A stretch of 64,000 nt of DNA, taken from Myroides phaeus (GTDB lineage Bacteria; Bacteroidota; Bacteroidia; Flavobacteriales; Flavobacteriaceae). Made by a program: the position numbers and the translations under genes. Positions 33,499-42,537 of this stretch are shown here, in pieces. The stretch covers positions 1,812,001-1,876,000 of the forward strand of contig NZ_CP047050.1 of assembly GCF_009799805.1 (NCBI RefSeq). Direction: 5' to 3'. Each line of letters begins with the position of its first letter. Positions within the stretch are counted from its first letter, which is position 1. Under the pieces are notes generated by a model that did not search any database, was not told where the DNA came from, and worked only from the letters and a program-made list of their open reading frames with translations.

Positions 33499-34620
33499 AT
33501 GAATACGATAGATTCAAATGAGAAATTGAGTAAAACCAATTGGTTTTCTAAGTTCTCCCTGTCTTTTTTAGCAATTGTAGGGGCTATAAATACGACCCTT
33601 TTTATAGTTATGCCTCTTTTGCCTTATAAGCTTTCAAAGTTTATTCTTCCTGCAGGATTTCTGACATTGGGATTGTCAGTATTGTTCTCAATTGGTTTTT
33701 CTATCTATTGGCATAAAAGAAAAAATATTAATTCTGTAAAATATGTTTCTTGGCTTTCAATACTATTGCGTTATTGGATTGCCTTTTTACTATTAGACTT
33801 TGGTTTTCAAAAAATATTTGAAGTCAACTTTAATCATTCCTATCATATAAACGATTCTTTAGTAGGTGCACTAACAGGGCCAGAATTAACTTGGAAATAT
33901 TATGGGTTCTCTTATGGGCTTGCCGTGATTGTGGCGTTTTTTCAGATAATAGGCAGTGTTCTTTTATTGTTTAGACGTACGCTTTTATTAGGCGTATTAG
34001 TACTCTTACCGGTTATGCTAAATATTGTTTTGATTAATGTTTTTTATACTATCGGACCCATTACATTATTTACATCTATCCTAATAACGTGTGGATTAGT
34101 TAATTTATTTCTACAACATAAAGTTGATATCATACGTTTTTTTAATCAATACAAAAGTACGCTACCCTCACTTGGCAATAATTTTTCACGATCAATTGCT
34201 CGTGTATTATGTATTGTGGTTCCTTGTTTATTTGTGGTCTATTATAATTATGATGTTCATCTTTCAAAAAAGTATTTTGGAAAATGGAACGTTGAAAAGA
34301 TGCTGCGTAATGGGGAATTAGTTTCTGAAAAAGCTTGGGAAAATGATACTTTAGCTTGGAAAACAATTTATATAGAAGAGAGAGGTAAGATGTATTATTG
34401 TCCAAATCCATATTCGTATGTAGATAGTATTTCGCTTTTTATGAAGTACCATTACAATGATCAGGATGAGACTTTTAAGGTCATATCTTACGAAAATAAT
34501 CCGCATCAACCAGATACAATTCCTGTTCAGATTAATAATCTTACAGATAAATCAATGCATTGGAAAATGATATTTAATAAGGATACTATCCAAATGGAGT
34601 TGAAGAAAGTAAACCTTTAA
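33499..34620 (+). CDS. DoxX-like membrane protein with C-terminal soluble domain
   Basis: 373 residues. At least six hydrophobic segments occupy residues about 20-265. The middle (GFQKIFEVNFNHSYHIND, then GPELTWKYYGFSYG and GSVLLLFRRTLLLGVLVLL) resembles the four-helix DoxX/DoxD family. After the last membrane helix, about 105 residues (YFGKWNVEKMLRNGELVS...) form a small beta-rich domain probably facing the periplasm. The function is unknown; DoxX-like proteins are linked to redox and respiratory processes in some bacteria. It stands alone, downstream of a candidate operator. Confidence 0.65.
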   Translation: MNTIDSNEKLSKTNWFSKFSLSFLAIVGAINTTLFIVMPLLPYKLSKFILPAGFLTLGLSVLFSIGFSIYWHKRKNINSVKYVSWLSILLRYWIAFLLLDFGFQKIFEVNFNHSYHINDSLVGALTGPELTWKYYGFSYGLAVIVAFFQIIGSVLLLFRRTLLLGVLVLLPVMLNIVLINVFYTIGPITLFTSILITCGLVNLFLQHKVDIIRFFNQYKSTLPSLGNNFSRSIARVLCIVVPCLFVVYYNYDVHLSKKYFGKWNVEKMLRNGELVSEKAWENDTLAWKTIYIEERGKMYYCPNPYSYVDSISLFMKYHYNDQDETFKVISYENNPHQPDTIPVQINNLTDKSMHWKMIFNKDTIQMELKKVNL

Positions 34621-34949
34621 GAGAAGCGAAGGCTTAATAAAGGTTTTAGACTAATGTTGGTTTGTCATTAAAATTACTTGGTATTAATAATTGCTAAAAC
34701 ACCAAACTGTACCGCATAAAAAAAGGAACCACTATTTAGTGGTTCCTTTTTTATACTGATAGGATTTGAATCACTTCTCATAAATAGATAAATAGAAATA
34801 TTACCTAAATACCCTTTTTATTGAGGGTAACAGCTGGCTATAAAAGCTGAATGTCTTATTTTATTTAAGAATAGTAAACAGGTTCGGTACTTTGAGATCA
34901 TTGACCGATTTTTGACAGTATTTATCGGTCATTAATTCTTTTATTTTGT
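34621..34949. other. Intergenic region holding a duplicated terminator
   Basis: No gene seen. It contains the hairpin at 34720-34751, whose flank and stem closely match the hairpin beside tRNA-Pro (36510-36556). Confidence 0.6.
34706..34751. terminator. Hairpin terminator, copy 1 of a duplicated pair
   Basis: Arms AAAAGGAACCACTA / TAGTGGTTCCTTTT around a 2-base loop, T-rich on both strands. The segment from ACTGTACCGCATA through the stem is nearly the same as at 36510-36556. Confidence 0.8.
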
Positions 34950-35903
34950 CTATTGTGATAATTTATATTTTATATTCAACTGCTCAGCAAGTTCTCGTAT
35001 ATTCTCTTTCCTTTTCAAGGATTTCAACCAATGCTTAGGAATACTCTCAAATCCATACAAAATACCTGCCAAAGCTCCTATAATAGCCCCATTTGTATCT
35101 GTGTCTTTACCTAAGGACATAACCTTTAAAATAGCTTCTTCATAGCTTTTTGTAGTAAGCATAGTTTGAAGAGCAATTTCTAAGCTTCCAACTACAAACC
35201 CTCTATTATTAAATTCACAGGGATCAATCTCTTTAAAATTCAAAGAGAAGATACGCTTAAAGTATTCATTTTCTTGATAGCTATTAGCTAAGTCTTGTAT
35301 AAGATTTTCATATGCAAGATGTGCATCTTTAGTTAAAACAAGATGTTTGGCATAGATAAGATAGATATAACAGCTATCTATGGCTATTTTATGTGCGTGT
35401 GTTAAACTACTAAAGTTGCTAATATAACTGTAAGGATCCGTAATGTTCTTGTCGTGTAAGAGTGGTAATAGTAAAGGAGATATGCGCATTAATGAACCAT
35501 TACCATTGTCGCGTTCTGTTTTAAGTCCTGCTGTTTTCCAATTAGAATCATTTGCAAAGTTCTCTATAGCAAATAAAGTTGTTCTTCCAATGTCAAAAGT
35601 GTCTCCATCGGCAGTCCAATAACCCTCTTGCATCCAATCTTTGAAACGATCCATTAGATCATTTAAATTAGTTTCTTTGTTAGCTAAGTATTCAGCTGTG
35701 CAAAAAGTAAGAGAAGAATCATCACTAAAGGTTCCAACAGGTTTATGCCAAGAGCCAAACCCAGTTAGTCTATTAGGCTCATTTTGATAATTAGTTCTAA
35801 CAGATTCTATATCTATTTCATTTGGAAACTTAAATTCGATTGGAACTCCTAAAGCATCAGCGACTGCTACACCGAATAGGATATCTTGTGCTAAGTTGGA
35901 CAT
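34950..35903 (-). CDS. ADP-ribosylglycohydrolase family protein (DraG-like)
   Basis: 317 residues. The N-terminus DILFGVAVADALGVPIEF, the metal site GTFSDDSSLTFCTAEYL near residue 55, GNGSLMRISPLLLPL near 134, THAHKIAIDSCYIYL near 167 and SLGKDTDTNGAIIGALAG near 262 are the ordered motifs of the family. The DD and DTD acidic residues bind two Mg ions. Members remove ADP-ribose from proteins or nucleic acids, or process ADP-ribosylated metabolites. No ADP-ribosyltransferase lies nearby. The gene is in a short accessory stretch bounded by duplicated terminators. Confidence 0.9.
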   Translation of the reverse strand: MSNLAQDILFGVAVADALGVPIEFKFPNEIDIESVRTNYQNEPNRLTGFGSWHKPVGTFSDDSSLTFCTAEYLANKETNLNDLMDRFKDWMQEGYWTADGDTFDIGRTTLFAIENFANDSNWKTAGLKTERDNGNGSLMRISPLLLPLLHDKNITDPYSYISNFSSLTHAHKIAIDSCYIYLIYAKHLVLTKDAHLAYENLIQDLANSYQENEYFKRIFSLNFKEIDPCEFNNRGFVVGSLEIALQTMLTTKSYEEAILKVMSLGKDTDTNGAIIGALAGILYGFESIPKHWLKSLKRKENIRELAEQLNIKYKLSQ

Positions 35904-36129
35904 TTTACGCTTGTTTTTAAAGATTGCTTCTCAAAATTAAATCATATAAATGGCAACCCAAACTCTTAAGAAAAGATTCTTTGTTATTTTGAGAGAAGCC
36001 TTTGTAAACTTTTATTAAAGGAGATGTTATAAAATAATTTCATAACTCTTTATTTATATACTCTTCCAGTACTTTCTTTAAATAACACTTTTTCAGTTTA
36101 GCTTTTGTTTTTATTAGAAGGAAGGCATA

Positions 36130-36456
36130 ATGTATTTTAGTGCTTTATACCAAATGACTGTTGAAATAGAAATGCTCTTTTTTGTGTCTCCCCCTTTATC
36201 AAGTTTATTTGATTATTTAAAACAAGTAGAAAAAGATTTTAAATTTTATAATGAGGCCCAACATCCAGATGAACTTAGACAAAAAATCGCAGAAAAAGTT
36301 TGTAATACAAAAGGTATGTTTAAAGGTCTAACACAACTACAGGGGCTATTTGAAAGGAAAAAAGATCAACAAATTACTAATCTTCAAAATTTACTTGAGA
36401 TGTGTGGTAAGGCAGAAATGTTAGATATAGATTTCGATCTTAAGTTTAAAACTTAG
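36130..36456 (+). CDS. Hypothetical protein, 108 aa
   Basis: Not recognised. The first 30 residues are mildly hydrophobic (MLFFVSPPLSSLFDYL) and the rest is helical and charged (LRQKIAEKVCNTKGMFKG). There is no clear promoter, signal peptide or family motif. It sits between the DraG-like gene and tRNA-Pro inside the segment bounded by duplicated terminators. It could be a remnant of a larger gene. Confidence 0.35.
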   Translation: MYFSALYQMTVEIEMLFFVSPPLSSLFDYLKQVEKDFKFYNEAQHPDELRQKIAEKVCNTKGMFKGLTQLQGLFERKKDQQITNLQNLLEMCGKAEMLDIDFDLKFKT

Positions 36457-36509
36457 ATATCTAATTTCAAACGTGCTTTTATATGGTAATAATACTATAA
36501 AGTAGGCAG

Positions 36510-36556
36510 ACTATACCACATAAAAAAAAGGAACCACTAAATAGTGATTCCTTTTT
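36510..36556 (-). terminator. Hairpin terminator of tRNA-Pro, copy 2 of a duplicated pair
   Basis: GGAACCACTA / TAGTGATTCC around AA, immediately 3' of tRNA-Pro on the minus strand. The stem-loop is close to the reverse complement of copy 1, while its flank ACTATACCACATA keeps the same orientation. Confidence 0.8.
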
Positions 36557-36557
36557 G

Positions 36558-36632
36558 TCGGGGTGGCAGGATTCGAACCTGCGACCTCCTGGTCCCAAAC
36601 CAGGCGCGATGACCGGGCTACGCTACACCCCG
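36558..36632 (-). tRNA. tRNA-Pro (anticodon TGG)
   Basis: A 75-base cloverleaf on the minus strand. The acceptor stem pairs CGGGGTG with CACCCCG, with A as discriminator. The anticodon stem CCTGG/CCAGG encloses a loop with TGG. The T arm reads GCAGGTTCGAATCCTGC. CCA is not encoded. A promoter box TAAATTTG lies on the minus strand at 36660-36667, about 28 bases upstream, and a hairpin terminator starts two bases after the 3' end. Confidence 0.96.
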
Positions 36633-36659
36633 CTTAGACTTATTTCGTCCTTGCGAGTG

Positions 36660-36667
36660 CAAATTTA
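36660..36667 (-). promoter_or_regulatory. Promoter -7 box TAAATTTG for tRNA-Pro
   Basis: A TAnnTTTG match on the minus strand, placed as expected for tRNA transcription. Confidence 0.6.
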
Positions 36668-37006
36668 TAATATTTTTTTTATTGAAAAGCATATTTTGTA
36701 AAAAAATATTGATTTTTTTTGAAGGATCATTTTACTTCTCTTATACACAGTGTAATAAATAGAAATAAATTGTTTTAAGATGACTCTTTCACCGTAAAAC
36801 GACCTCTTATATGCTTTAGGTAATACATAAATGCCTTAATGGTTTGTACCTTCTATGTAAACGAACTGCAATTTACTGATATACTAACTCACAAAGATTA
36901 TCTCTGTACAGTTAAAATGACCATTTTATCACAATACAATAAATAAAAGTGATTCGGCTATTTGTTATTTCTTTCATAACCTATTTTGAAAAGGCAATAA
37001 AAAAGG
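36668..37006. other. Intergenic region between tRNA-Pro and trxB
   Basis: AT-rich; no gene, repeat or strong hairpin seen apart from the promoter elements at both ends. Confidence 0.5.
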
Positions 37007-37014
37007 TATTTTTG
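37007..37014 (+). promoter_or_regulatory. Promoter -7 box TATTTTTG before trxB
   Basis: A TAnnTTTG box with TTTG at 36985-36988, 18 bases upstream; 26 bases before the trxB ATG. Confidence 0.7.
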
Positions 37015-37040
37015 TTTATATAATATAAAACTGATTGATT

Positions 37041-37982
37041 ATGTCTAATATAGAAAGAGTAAAGTGTTTGATTATTGGTTCTGGACCTGCAGGTTATACT
37101 GCTGCTATTTATGCAGCTCGTGCTAATATGAACCCGGTATTATACCAAGGGATGCAACCTGGAGGACAATTAACTACTACAAATGAAGTAGAAAACTTCC
37201 CTGGATATCCAGAAGGAGTAACAGGTCCTGAAATGATGATGCAATTACAAGCTCAAGCACAACGTTTTGGAGCAGATATCCGCGACGGTTGGGCTACTAA
37301 AGTAGATTTAAGTGGTGATGTAAAGAAAGTGTGGATTAATGAAACTACTGAAGTACACGCTGATACAGTGATTATTTCTACAGGTGCTACAGCTAAATAT
37401 TTAAACTTACCATCAGAGCAACATTACCTATCATTAGGAGGTGGAGTTTCTGCTTGTGCAGTTTGTGACGGATTCTTCTACAGAAATCAAGAAGTAGTGA
37501 TTGTTGGAGCAGGTGATTCTGCTTGTGAGGAAGCACACTATTTATCTCAATTGTGTAAAAAAGTTACTATGCTTGTGCGTAGTGAAAAATTCCGTGCTTC
37601 TGTTATTATGGAAGAGCGTGTACGAAACACTGAGAATATCGAAATATTAATGAATACAGTTACAGAAGAAGTTTTAGGAGACGGAAACGTAGTTACTGGT
37701 ATTCGCGTTAAACACAATGCAACAGGCGAGGTTAAAGAAATTCCAGCTACTGGATTCTTCGTTGCTATTGGTCATAAACCAAATACTGATATCTTTAAAG
37801 GTCAATTAAATATGGATGAGACTGGGTATTTGTTAACAGAAGGAAAAACAAGTAAAACGAATATCCCAGGTGTATTTGCTTGTGGAGATGTTCAAGATAA
37901 AGACTACCGCCAAGCGATTACTGCTGCTGGTTCTGGTTGTATTGCTGCTTTAGACGCTGAACGCTTTATGGCTTCAAAATAA
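37041..37982 (+). CDS. trxB: Thioredoxin-disulfide reductase
   Basis: 313 residues from the ATG at 37041; a TTG two codons upstream is not needed. FAD fingerprint CLIIGSGPAGYTAAIYAAR near residue 9, PGGQLTTTNEVENFPGYPEG near 40, redox-active CAVC at 139-142 followed by DGFF, NADPH motif VVIVGAGDSACEEA, and the closing FACGDVQDKDYRQAITAAGSG. It keeps thioredoxin reduced using NADPH in the cytosol. Monocistronic, with promoter and terminator. Confidence 0.96.
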   Translation: MSNIERVKCLIIGSGPAGYTAAIYAARANMNPVLYQGMQPGGQLTTTNEVENFPGYPEGVTGPEMMMQLQAQAQRFGADIRDGWATKVDLSGDVKKVWINETTEVHADTVIISTGATAKYLNLPSEQHYLSLGGGVSACAVCDGFFYRNQEVVIVGAGDSACEEAHYLSQLCKKVTMLVRSEKFRASVIMEERVRNTENIEILMNTVTEEVLGDGNVVTGIRVKHNATGEVKEIPATGFFVAIGHKPNTDIFKGQLNMDETGYLLTEGKTSKTNIPGVFACGDVQDKDYRQAITAAGSGCIAALDAERFMASK

Positions 37983-38007
37983 GCTTTATATACATTAAAT
38001 TATATAC

Positions 38008-38041
38008 AAAGTCCTGATAGATATTTCTTTCAGGACTTTTT
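38008..38041 (+). terminator. Terminator after trxB
   Basis: AAAGTCCTGA / TCAGGACTTT stem followed by T. Confidence 0.85.
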
Positions 38042-38125
38042 TTAGTTAAAATTATAATAAAAAAAATAGTCTATTTTTAATTTAATTAGTAAGTTCGGTA
38101 TTTGTAACCAAAAACTAATCAAATT

Positions 38126-38626
38126 ATGAAGATTAAGTATTTTTTTATGTCATTGTTGCTTGCAGGAATGATGTTCTCTTGTAGTAATGATGATGGACTG
38201 CCATTTACTGTTGCTGATGAAGTTGTTGAAACTCCTGTAGATGAAGAACCTGAAGTAAAGGATATTTTAGAAGGTAATTGGACTGTTGCTGCTTTATTTT
38301 TAAATGGTATGGACTTAGGTTTAAATGAGTGTGAAACTCAGTCTACCATTTCGTTTTTACCAGAAGGTGTCTTAGAAGAAGTAGTTGTTAATTTCCGATG
38401 TGAAAGAGAAGAAGAAAAGAGAAAAGGAACATGGAAAGCTTTAGGAGATAATAAGTATCAAGTTAGAACGGATGCTGAAAGTCCAAATGCCTTTTTTAAT
38501 GATGTTGAATATTCAACATTGATCGAAGAAGGAGGGCAAGTTGTCTTAAGACACGAAATTCAACACGAAGGTGAAAGCGCTTATACTTTAGACTTGGTTT
38601 TAAAGAAAGAACAAGTAAAAGAGTAA
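38126..38626 (+). CDS. Small lipoprotein, lipocalin-like
   Basis: 166 residues. The signal peptide ends in a lipobox (GMMFSCSNDD), with Cys at about 19 followed by acidic residues, which in Bacteroidota often favours surface export. The mature domain starts at ILEGNWTVAALFLNG, the form of the lipocalin-like DUF4923/DUF5004 lipoproteins, with conserved Cys residues near 72 and 92. Function unknown. It is a single gene between two terminators. Confidence 0.75.
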   Translation: MKIKYFFMSLLLAGMMFSCSNDDGLPFTVADEVVETPVDEEPEVKDILEGNWTVAALFLNGMDLGLNECETQSTISFLPEGVLEEVVVNFRCEREEEKRKGTWKALGDNKYQVRTDAESPNAFFNDVEYSTLIEEGGQVVLRHEIQHEGESAYTLDLVLKKEQVKE

Positions 38627-38782
38627 ATTGTTTCTGTTTTTCAGTAGATAGAAAACCTTTTTTGGGTTTATTTTAGCTATTAATCTGAAAAACATAGAGA
38701 AGTATATCGGAAGATCACCTGTTTAGGTGGTCTTTTTTTATTTTATAAAGTTAATATTTTAGAGTGCTTGTACGGATATTGT

Positions 38783-38790
38783 TATATTTG
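38783..38790 (+). promoter_or_regulatory. Promoter -7 box TATATTTG before the ABC ATPase
   Basis: A TAnnTTTG match 19 bases upstream of the ATG at 38810. Confidence 0.6.
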
Positions 38791-38809
38791 CGGTTCATAA
38801 AAAGAAAAA

Positions 38810-39772
38810 ATGCTTTTACTTAAAAATATATCATTCAGCTATACAGAGGGAAAACGTGTTATAAACGAATTAGACCTTGTAATTGAAAAGGGAAAACACA
38901 TTGCGCTTTTAGGAGAAAGTGGGTGTGGAAAGAGTACTTTATTAAAGTTGATTTATGGATTACATGATTTAGATGAAGGTGAAATCTATTGGAATGAAAA
39001 ACAAGTTTTAGGACCTGCTTATCATTTAGTGCCAGGTATGGATGAAATGAGATACTTAGCACAAGATTTTGACTTAATGCCTCATACTACGGTTGCTGAA
39101 AACGTAGGGAAGTTTTTGTCTAATTTTGATATGGAAGGCAAAAAACACAGAACAAAAGAGTTAATTGAATTGGTTGATTTAACTGATTTTGCTGATGTGA
39201 AGGTTAAACATTTAAGTGGTGGACAACAACAAAGAGTTGCTATTGCTCGTGTTTTGGCGTTAGAACCAGAAGTGTTGTTGTTAGATGAACCGTTTAGTCA
39301 TATTGATTACTCTCGTCGTAGCTTGTTGAGAAGAAACCTTTTTGCTTACTTAAAGGAGAAAGGAATTACTTGTATTGTAGCTACTCACGATAGTGTTGAT
39401 GCTTTGAGCTTTGCGGATGAAACTATTGTGCTTAGAGAAGGTAATGTTGTTGATATGGGGGAAACAAAAGAGTTATATGAGTTTCCAAATGATAAATATG
39501 TAGCTTCTTTATTTGGAGAGGTAAACGAATTATATATTTCAGACTTTGCTCCTAAGGTTGAAATGGACGAAATGTTATTGGTTTACCCACATCAATTAAT
39601 GGTGTCTAAGCAAAAAGGACAAATAGAAGTAGAGGTAATCGACTCTTATTTTAAAGGAGATGGTTATCTAATCAAATCTTTCTTTGGTAATGAGAGAGTG
39701 GTTTTCTTTGACCATCCGTTTGATATCGAAAAGAAAACGAAGATTAAGTTAGCACTTAAAAAGTTTCAATAA
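38810..39772 (+). CDS. ABC transporter ATP-binding protein
   Basis: 320 residues. Walker A LLGESGCGKSTLLKLIYG near residue 32, Q-loop in MRYLAQDFDLMP, signature KHLSGGQQQRVAIARVLA near 136, Walker B VLLLDEPFSH near 158 and the H-loop CIVATHDS near 190. The last 85 residues form an extra domain like the regulatory or TOBE domains of importer ATPases (FbpC/PotA group), so an importer is more likely than an exporter. No permease is adjacent, so its partners must be elsewhere. Confidence 0.88.
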   Translation: MLLLKNISFSYTEGKRVINELDLVIEKGKHIALLGESGCGKSTLLKLIYGLHDLDEGEIYWNEKQVLGPAYHLVPGMDEMRYLAQDFDLMPHTTVAENVGKFLSNFDMEGKKHRTKELIELVDLTDFADVKVKHLSGGQQQRVAIARVLALEPEVLLLDEPFSHIDYSRRSLLRRNLFAYLKEKGITCIVATHDSVDALSFADETIVLREGNVVDMGETKELYEFPNDKYVASLFGEVNELYISDFAPKVEMDEMLLVYPHQLMVSKQKGQIEVEVIDSYFKGDGYLIKSFFGNERVVFFDHPFDIEKKTKIKLALKKFQ

Positions 39773-39777
39773 TATAT

Positions 39778-39805
39778 AAGGGATACAGGAATGTGTCCCT
39801 TTTTT
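39778..39805 (+). terminator. Terminator after the ABC ATPase
   Basis: AAGGGATACA / TGTGTCCCTT around GGAA, then T. Confidence 0.8.
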
Positions 39806-39934
39806 TATTTCAAATAGTAATGCGTGATGCGATGTGTAATGAGTAGTTGGTGATGTGTGAAGAGTAATGATTGAAAGGTGATGTCATTAAAAGAGACGAG
39901 TGATAAAATAGGACATCGATATTGTAAGAAATAA

Positions 39935-39967
39935 AAAAGGCGCTAACCTATGAAGTTAGCGCCTTTT
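39935..39967 (-). terminator. Terminator of the S9 peptidase gene
   Basis: AAAAGGCGCTAAC / GTTAGCGCCTTTT, a strong hairpin with T on both strands. Confidence 0.85.
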
Positions 39968-39972
39968 GTCTA

Positions 39973-42393
39973 TTATTTTTTATTCTTTAAATGTTTTTCT
40001 AAGAACTGATCTTGTTCCCAAAGCAAGTGAAGAATATTTTCTTTTGCTACATAACTATGGCTTTCTTTCGGTAAGATAACCATTCTAACAGGTGCACCTA
40101 AACCTTTTAAAGCTTGGAAGTAACGCTCTGTTTGTAATGTAAACGTTCCAGGGTTATTATCTGCTTCACCGTGAACTAACAACATCGGAGTTTTCATTTT
40201 TTCAGCATTCATAAACGGAGACATTGTGTTGTACACTTCTGGTACTTCCCAATAGTTTCTTTGTTCTGTTTGGAAACCAAAAGGAGTCAATGTTCTGTTG
40301 TAAGCTCCACTACGTGCAATACCTACTGCAAACAAATCTGAGTATGTCAATAAGTTTGCTGTCATAAACGCTCCATATGAGTGTCCACCTACACCAACTC
40401 TTTTTCTGTCGATGAATCCTAATTTATCTACTGCGTCAATAGCTGCTTTACCGTTTGCAACTAATTGTTGTACATAAGTATCATTTGGTTCTTCAGTTCC
40501 TTCTCCTACAATTGGGAAAGAAGCATCGTCCAATACAGCATACCCTTTAGATACCCAGTACACAAAAGAACCGTAGTATGGGAAGGTAAACTCATTCGGG
40601 TTGTTTGTAACCTGTCCCGCACTGTTTTTATCTTTAAACTCTCTTGGGTAAGCCCAGATTAGTAAAGGTAATTTCTCTGCTTTTTTCTTTCTGTCATATC
40701 CTTTAGGTAAGTATAAAGTACCTGAAAGTTCTAATCCATCTTCACGCTTGTAAGTAATTACTTCTTTATAAACACCATTTAAACTCTCAAAAGGGTTTTT
40801 AAAATGTGTAATTGCTTTTAAGTCGTTTTTCTTATTGATATTTCGGAAGTAGTAGTTAGGGTACTCAGTTGGCGACTGAATAGATACTAATACAAGTCCT
40901 TTTTTAATATCTTCTATTGATTGGATAGACTCTTTTTTATCTGTGTAATTTGACTGATATAATCGCTTTGTGTTTTTTGTGTTGATGTCAAACTCATCAA
41001 TGAAAGGAAACTGTCCTTTTGCAGTATATCCATCACCGATTAAGTACATTTTGTTGTCGTTAATCGCTAAAACATATCTACCATATTCATTGCGTTTTAA
41101 TTCAAAGCTTCCTGGATCACTATAAGCATCTTGAGAGTTTCTATCTTCAATTTTAATAGGGTTCTCATTACTTGTAGATGGATTAATCATAAAAGTACGC
41201 ACGTTTCTCGTGTCATACCATTGGTCAGATACAAGTGCGATATCGTCATTACCCCAAGTAATTCCACCATAGCGTTGCGTTAGCTTAACCATAGAAGTTG
41301 GAGCGTTGTTAAATGGTGCCTCCCAGTTAAAAACTTCATCTCTGTATGTTACTTCCTTAGCAGGGTCTCCACCGTCTAAAGCTTCTACAAAGTATAAAGT
41401 AGCTGGTTTGTCAGCTCTCCATCCCATATTTCTTTTTCCCTCGCGTACTGCCATAAAACCTTTTGGCATTACTTCGCTTAATGGAATATCATTTACGTCT
41501 TTTACTTCTTGACCTTCTTTTGTATAAACTACCGATTTCATAGGGAAACGGTTTAATGCCACTAAGTAAGAAAACGGTTTTTGTAATGTTGTAAGCATTA
41601 AGTACTCTCCATCTGGTGAGAAAGAAGTACCAACGTATAAATCACCTTTTTTGAAAAGCGTTTTGTTTCCGTTTAAGTCAACTTTATACAATTCAGAAGT
41701 AACTAAAGTTTCAAAGTTAGCTTCATCTGCTTTGTTTTTCAACAAATCTTGGTACGTTCTATTTTGAGAAACAATACCCTCACTAACAGAAACAATTGGT
41801 CCTGTTGGAATATTTTTAGACGTGTCAATTAAGTTTGGTCTATTAGCTGGAATCTGATTAATTAAAATACTTTGTCCATCTCTAAACCACGTAATAGGGT
41901 TACCAATATTTGCGTTTAAGTTCGCTTCCGTTAACTTCGTAGCTTGCGCAGATTTTACATCAAGTACCCAAAGTTCTACTCCGTTTTCAATTGTATTTGT
42001 AAAAGCAAGTTTAGACTGATCTGGAGACCAAGTAATATTTGTAATACGCGGATTAGCCGGTAGTCCTTTTACTTGAACTTCTTGTGTGTCCTTAACTTTT
42101 CTAACTTTTAGGTTAGTGATATAAGTAACCGTACTTGAAATATTTGTGTTTACGTCAATGCGCAAACCAGCCAATCTCATTTCGTTTACGTTTAAATCCA
42201 ATAATGTTTTATACGTACTTCTATAAGTAAGTAACATATATTCAAGTTTGCTGTCCATTGAAATAGATGGAGCTCTTTCATAGTCAGCAAGTTCTAAAAT
42301 TTCTTGTGATGGCTTTTGGAAAGTAATATTTTCTTGTGCGTACATAGATGTAATCAAAAAAAGAGACAATAATGTTGTTTTGATGATTTTCAT
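39973..42393 (-). CDS. S9 family peptidase, glutamyl endopeptidase-like
   Basis: 806 residues with a signal peptide (MKIIKTTLLSLFLITSMYAQ). The N-terminal two thirds is a beta-propeller domain; the segment YRSTYKTLLDL with EMRLAGLRIDVNTN near 55-80 is like that of chloroplast glutamyl endopeptidase (S9D). The C-terminal alpha/beta hydrolase domain carries Ser672 in GGHSYGAF, Asp745 in HGEADNNPG and His779 in KESHSYV. The enzyme likely cleaves peptides after Glu in the periplasm. It is monocistronic and divergent from fabH. Confidence 0.88.
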   Translation of the reverse strand: MKIIKTTLLSLFLITSMYAQENITFQKPSQEILELADYERAPSISMDSKLEYMLLTYRSTYKTLLDLNVNEMRLAGLRIDVNTNISSTVTYITNLKVRKVKDTQEVQVKGLPANPRITNITWSPDQSKLAFTNTIENGVELWVLDVKSAQATKLTEANLNANIGNPITWFRDGQSILINQIPANRPNLIDTSKNIPTGPIVSVSEGIVSQNRTYQDLLKNKADEANFETLVTSELYKVDLNGNKTLFKKGDLYVGTSFSPDGEYLMLTTLQKPFSYLVALNRFPMKSVVYTKEGQEVKDVNDIPLSEVMPKGFMAVREGKRNMGWRADKPATLYFVEALDGGDPAKEVTYRDEVFNWEAPFNNAPTSMVKLTQRYGGITWGNDDIALVSDQWYDTRNVRTFMINPSTSNENPIKIEDRNSQDAYSDPGSFELKRNEYGRYVLAINDNKMYLIGDGYTAKGQFPFIDEFDINTKNTKRLYQSNYTDKKESIQSIEDIKKGLVLVSIQSPTEYPNYYFRNINKKNDLKAITHFKNPFESLNGVYKEVITYKREDGLELSGTLYLPKGYDRKKKAEKLPLLIWAYPREFKDKNSAGQVTNNPNEFTFPYYGSFVYWVSKGYAVLDDASFPIVGEGTEEPNDTYVQQLVANGKAAIDAVDKLGFIDRKRVGVGGHSYGAFMTANLLTYSDLFAVGIARSGAYNRTLTPFGFQTEQRNYWEVPEVYNTMSPFMNAEKMKTPMLLVHGEADNNPGTFTLQTERYFQALKGLGAPVRMVILPKESHSYVAKENILHLLWEQDQFLEKHLKNKK

Positions 42394-42502
42394 AGAGGTT
42401 AGTTTTTCGTTATGTGTGCTAATATACTTGAAAATAACGAGTGTTCAAGAAGTTAACTGCGCTTTTTGTGTCAAAAATGATATTACTATTTAGTTAATAG
42501 TG

Positions 42503-42510
42503 TATTTTTG
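42503..42510 (+). promoter_or_regulatory. Promoter -7 box TATTTTTG before fabH
   Basis: A TAnnTTTG match 27 bases upstream of the ATG at 42538. It supports the shorter start, since the longer frame would begin inside the box. Confidence 0.65.
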
Positions 42511-42537
42511 CACCACGTGAAACAAGAATTTAATAAT

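Noticed and set aside
39826..39905. Repetitive GTAATG/GTGATG words
   Set aside because: Low-complexity spacer sequence with no exact period, hairpin or coding potential.
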